Shown one piece after another: positions 63,399 through 64,000 of a DNA stretch of 64,000 nt. The notes under the pieces are model-generated. The model was not told where the DNA came from. It saw only the letters and a list, made by a program, of their open reading frames with translations, and made no database searches. Position numbers and translations under genes: made by a program. The DNA lies in the NCBI RefSeq assembly GCF_010669125.1, contig NZ_CP048630.1, positions 4,398,001 to 4,462,000 on the forward strand, written 5' to 3'. The DNA comes from Ancylobacter pratisalsi (GTDB lineage: Bacteria > Pseudomonadota > Alphaproteobacteria > Rhizobiales > Xanthobacteraceae). Every line of letters starts with the position of its first letter. Position 1 is the stretch's first letter.

Positions 63399-63767
63399 AT
63401 GAGACGGGTCGTCGTCGCGGCGTTCGCGACGGGGGCCGTTTTCGTCGCCTTCGGGGATGCGGCGCTGGCCGGTAAGAAGGCGGAAGTCGCGACGAGCGGA
63501 ATGGCCTCCTACTATGGCTATAGCGGCCGCACCGCGAATGGCGAGCGCCACAGCGCCAAGGCGATGACGGCGGCGCATCGCTCGCTGCCCTTCGGCACCA
63601 AGGTGCGTGTCACCAATGTCTCGAACGGACGTTCTGTCGTGCTGCGGATCAATGATCGCGGCCCGTTCGTGCGCGGCCGCATCATCGATGTATCGACCTC
63701 GGCCGCCGAAATCCTCGGCTTCCGCAAGCGCGGTGTCGCCAAGGTGGAAATCGCGGTCGTCGACTGA
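63399..63767 (+). CDS. Septal ring lytic transglycosylase RlpA-like lipid-free exported protein
   Basis: A 122-residue exported protein: a signal peptide of about 24 residues, then a double-psi beta-barrel. ASYYGYSGRTANGERHSAKAMTAAH and LPFGTKVRVTNVSNGRSVVLRINDRGPFVRGRIIDVS carry the RlpA motifs, including the Asp of NDRGP thought to be catalytic. RlpA enzymes cleave glycan strands lacking stem peptides. There is no lipobox cysteine and no SPOR domain, so it is a short soluble form. The start at 63399 is the first Met before the signal peptide. A terminator follows at 63800-63826. Confidence 0.87.
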   Translation: MRRVVVAAFATGAVFVAFGDAALAGKKAEVATSGMASYYGYSGRTANGERHSAKAMTAAHRSLPFGTKVRVTNVSNGRSVVLRINDRGPFVRGRIIDVSTSAAEILGFRKRGVAKVEIAVVD

Positions 63768-63799
63768 CCGGCCGCGAGAGGGGCTTGGACACTGTGAAC

Positions 63800-63830
63800 G
63801 GCCGCCCCTCGGGGCGGCCTTTCGCGTTTT
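63800..63830 (+). terminator. Intrinsic terminator after the RlpA-like gene
   Basis: GGCCGCCCC (63800-63808) pairs with GGGGCGGCC (63811-63819) around TC, followed by TTTCGCGTTTT. It is a strong GC stem with a U-rich tail, 32 bases after the stop codon. Confidence 0.85.
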
Positions 63831-63852
63831 CAGGGCGCCTCGAGAGGTGGGA

Positions 63853-63996
63853 TCAGTCGTTCCGCGAGCGCGCCGCGTCGAGCAGGCGCCGGCACTCCTG
63901 AAGCTCGTAAAGCGTCGCCTTCAGGCGCTGGACCTGGTCCGCCGACAGCCCCGACGCGGCCGATTCCAAGGGATCGTCGACCGGACGCAGCTGCAT
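63853..63996 (-). CDS. Small protein or C-terminal part of a gene cut by the right edge
   Basis: On the minus strand an open frame ends with TGA at 63853-63855 and reads MQLRPVDDPLESAASGLSADQVQRLKATLYELQECRRLLDAARSRND in pieces. An ATG at 63994-63996 would make a 47-residue protein, but the frame continues to the window edge, so it may be longer. The C-terminal half is predicted amphipathic helix, rich in Leu, Arg and Glu. I recognise no family. Confidence 0.45.
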   Translation of the reverse strand: MQLRPVDDPLESAASGLSADQVQRLKATLYELQECRRLLDAARSRND

Positions 63997-64000
63997 CGGG

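Overview
The window is GC-rich (roughly two-thirds G+C by eye), densely coded chromosomal DNA from an alphaproteobacterium. The order Hyphomicrobiales is indicated by the gene set and order: coaD-ppiA-ppiB-queA-tgt, gyrA-marC-ssb-uvrA, mfd-sdhE-recG, phosphatidylcholine synthase, an IalB-family protein and an alphaproteobacterial GTTC-N7-GTTC LexA box. A family such as Xanthobacteraceae is only a guess. I see no insertion sequence, prophage, integrase or CRISPR array, and no clear pseudogene. Most of the window is core chromosome.

Layout. 1-4552 (minus): a four-gene BMP-type nucleoside ABC importer; its binding-protein gene runs off the left edge. 4773-7884: quinone oxidoreductase, phosphatidylcholine synthase, and a divergent UbiH-like monooxygenase. 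8060-14350 (plus), with a convergent gene at 14363-15940: a polyprenyl-phosphoryl sugar cluster (HAD-UbiA fusion, DprE1-like oxidase, DprE2-like reductase, epimerase, FAD oxidoreductase, GtrA, GT-C transferase). 16054-20901: AEC carrier, HspQ, IalB-family protein, a family 5 solute-binding protein and a small secreted protein. 21107-27190: mfd, sdhE and recG. 27198-32403: YbaN-like protein, mobA/mobB, a TusA-like protein, DUF2218, a secreted alpha/beta hydrolase, an MFS exporter and cytochrome b561. 32400-40148: anchored catalase-like peroxidase, LysR regulator, a hydrolase-fold protein lacking its serine, and an RND efflux pair.

40210-43659: thiC under a TPP riboswitch, tRNA-Lys and wrbA. 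43722-47672: queuosine genes tgt and queA, two cyclophilins and coaD. 47773-56796: LOG-family protein, gyrA, marC, a DUF2306 protein, and ssb/uvrA divergent around a LexA box. 56814-64000: heme A synthase, DUF2842, a Wzc-like protein with a ruined kinase site, tRNA-Pro, a four-helix membrane protein, nitroreductase, an ALDH7-type dehydrogenase, an RlpA-like protein and a small open frame at the right edge.

The most interesting region is 8060-15940. Its first three genes together match the route to decaprenyl-phosphoryl-arabinofuranose known from mycobacteria, and the GtrA and GT-C genes could move and transfer the lipid-linked sugar. This reads as a self-contained D-arabinofuranose glycosylation system whose acceptor is not encoded nearby. 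Other points worth a look are a Tgt that has lost three of four zinc ligands, the serine-less hydrolase paralogue tied to the RND pump, the Wzc-like protein without Walker residues, and a strong terminator at 42331-42356 with no assigned gene feeding it.
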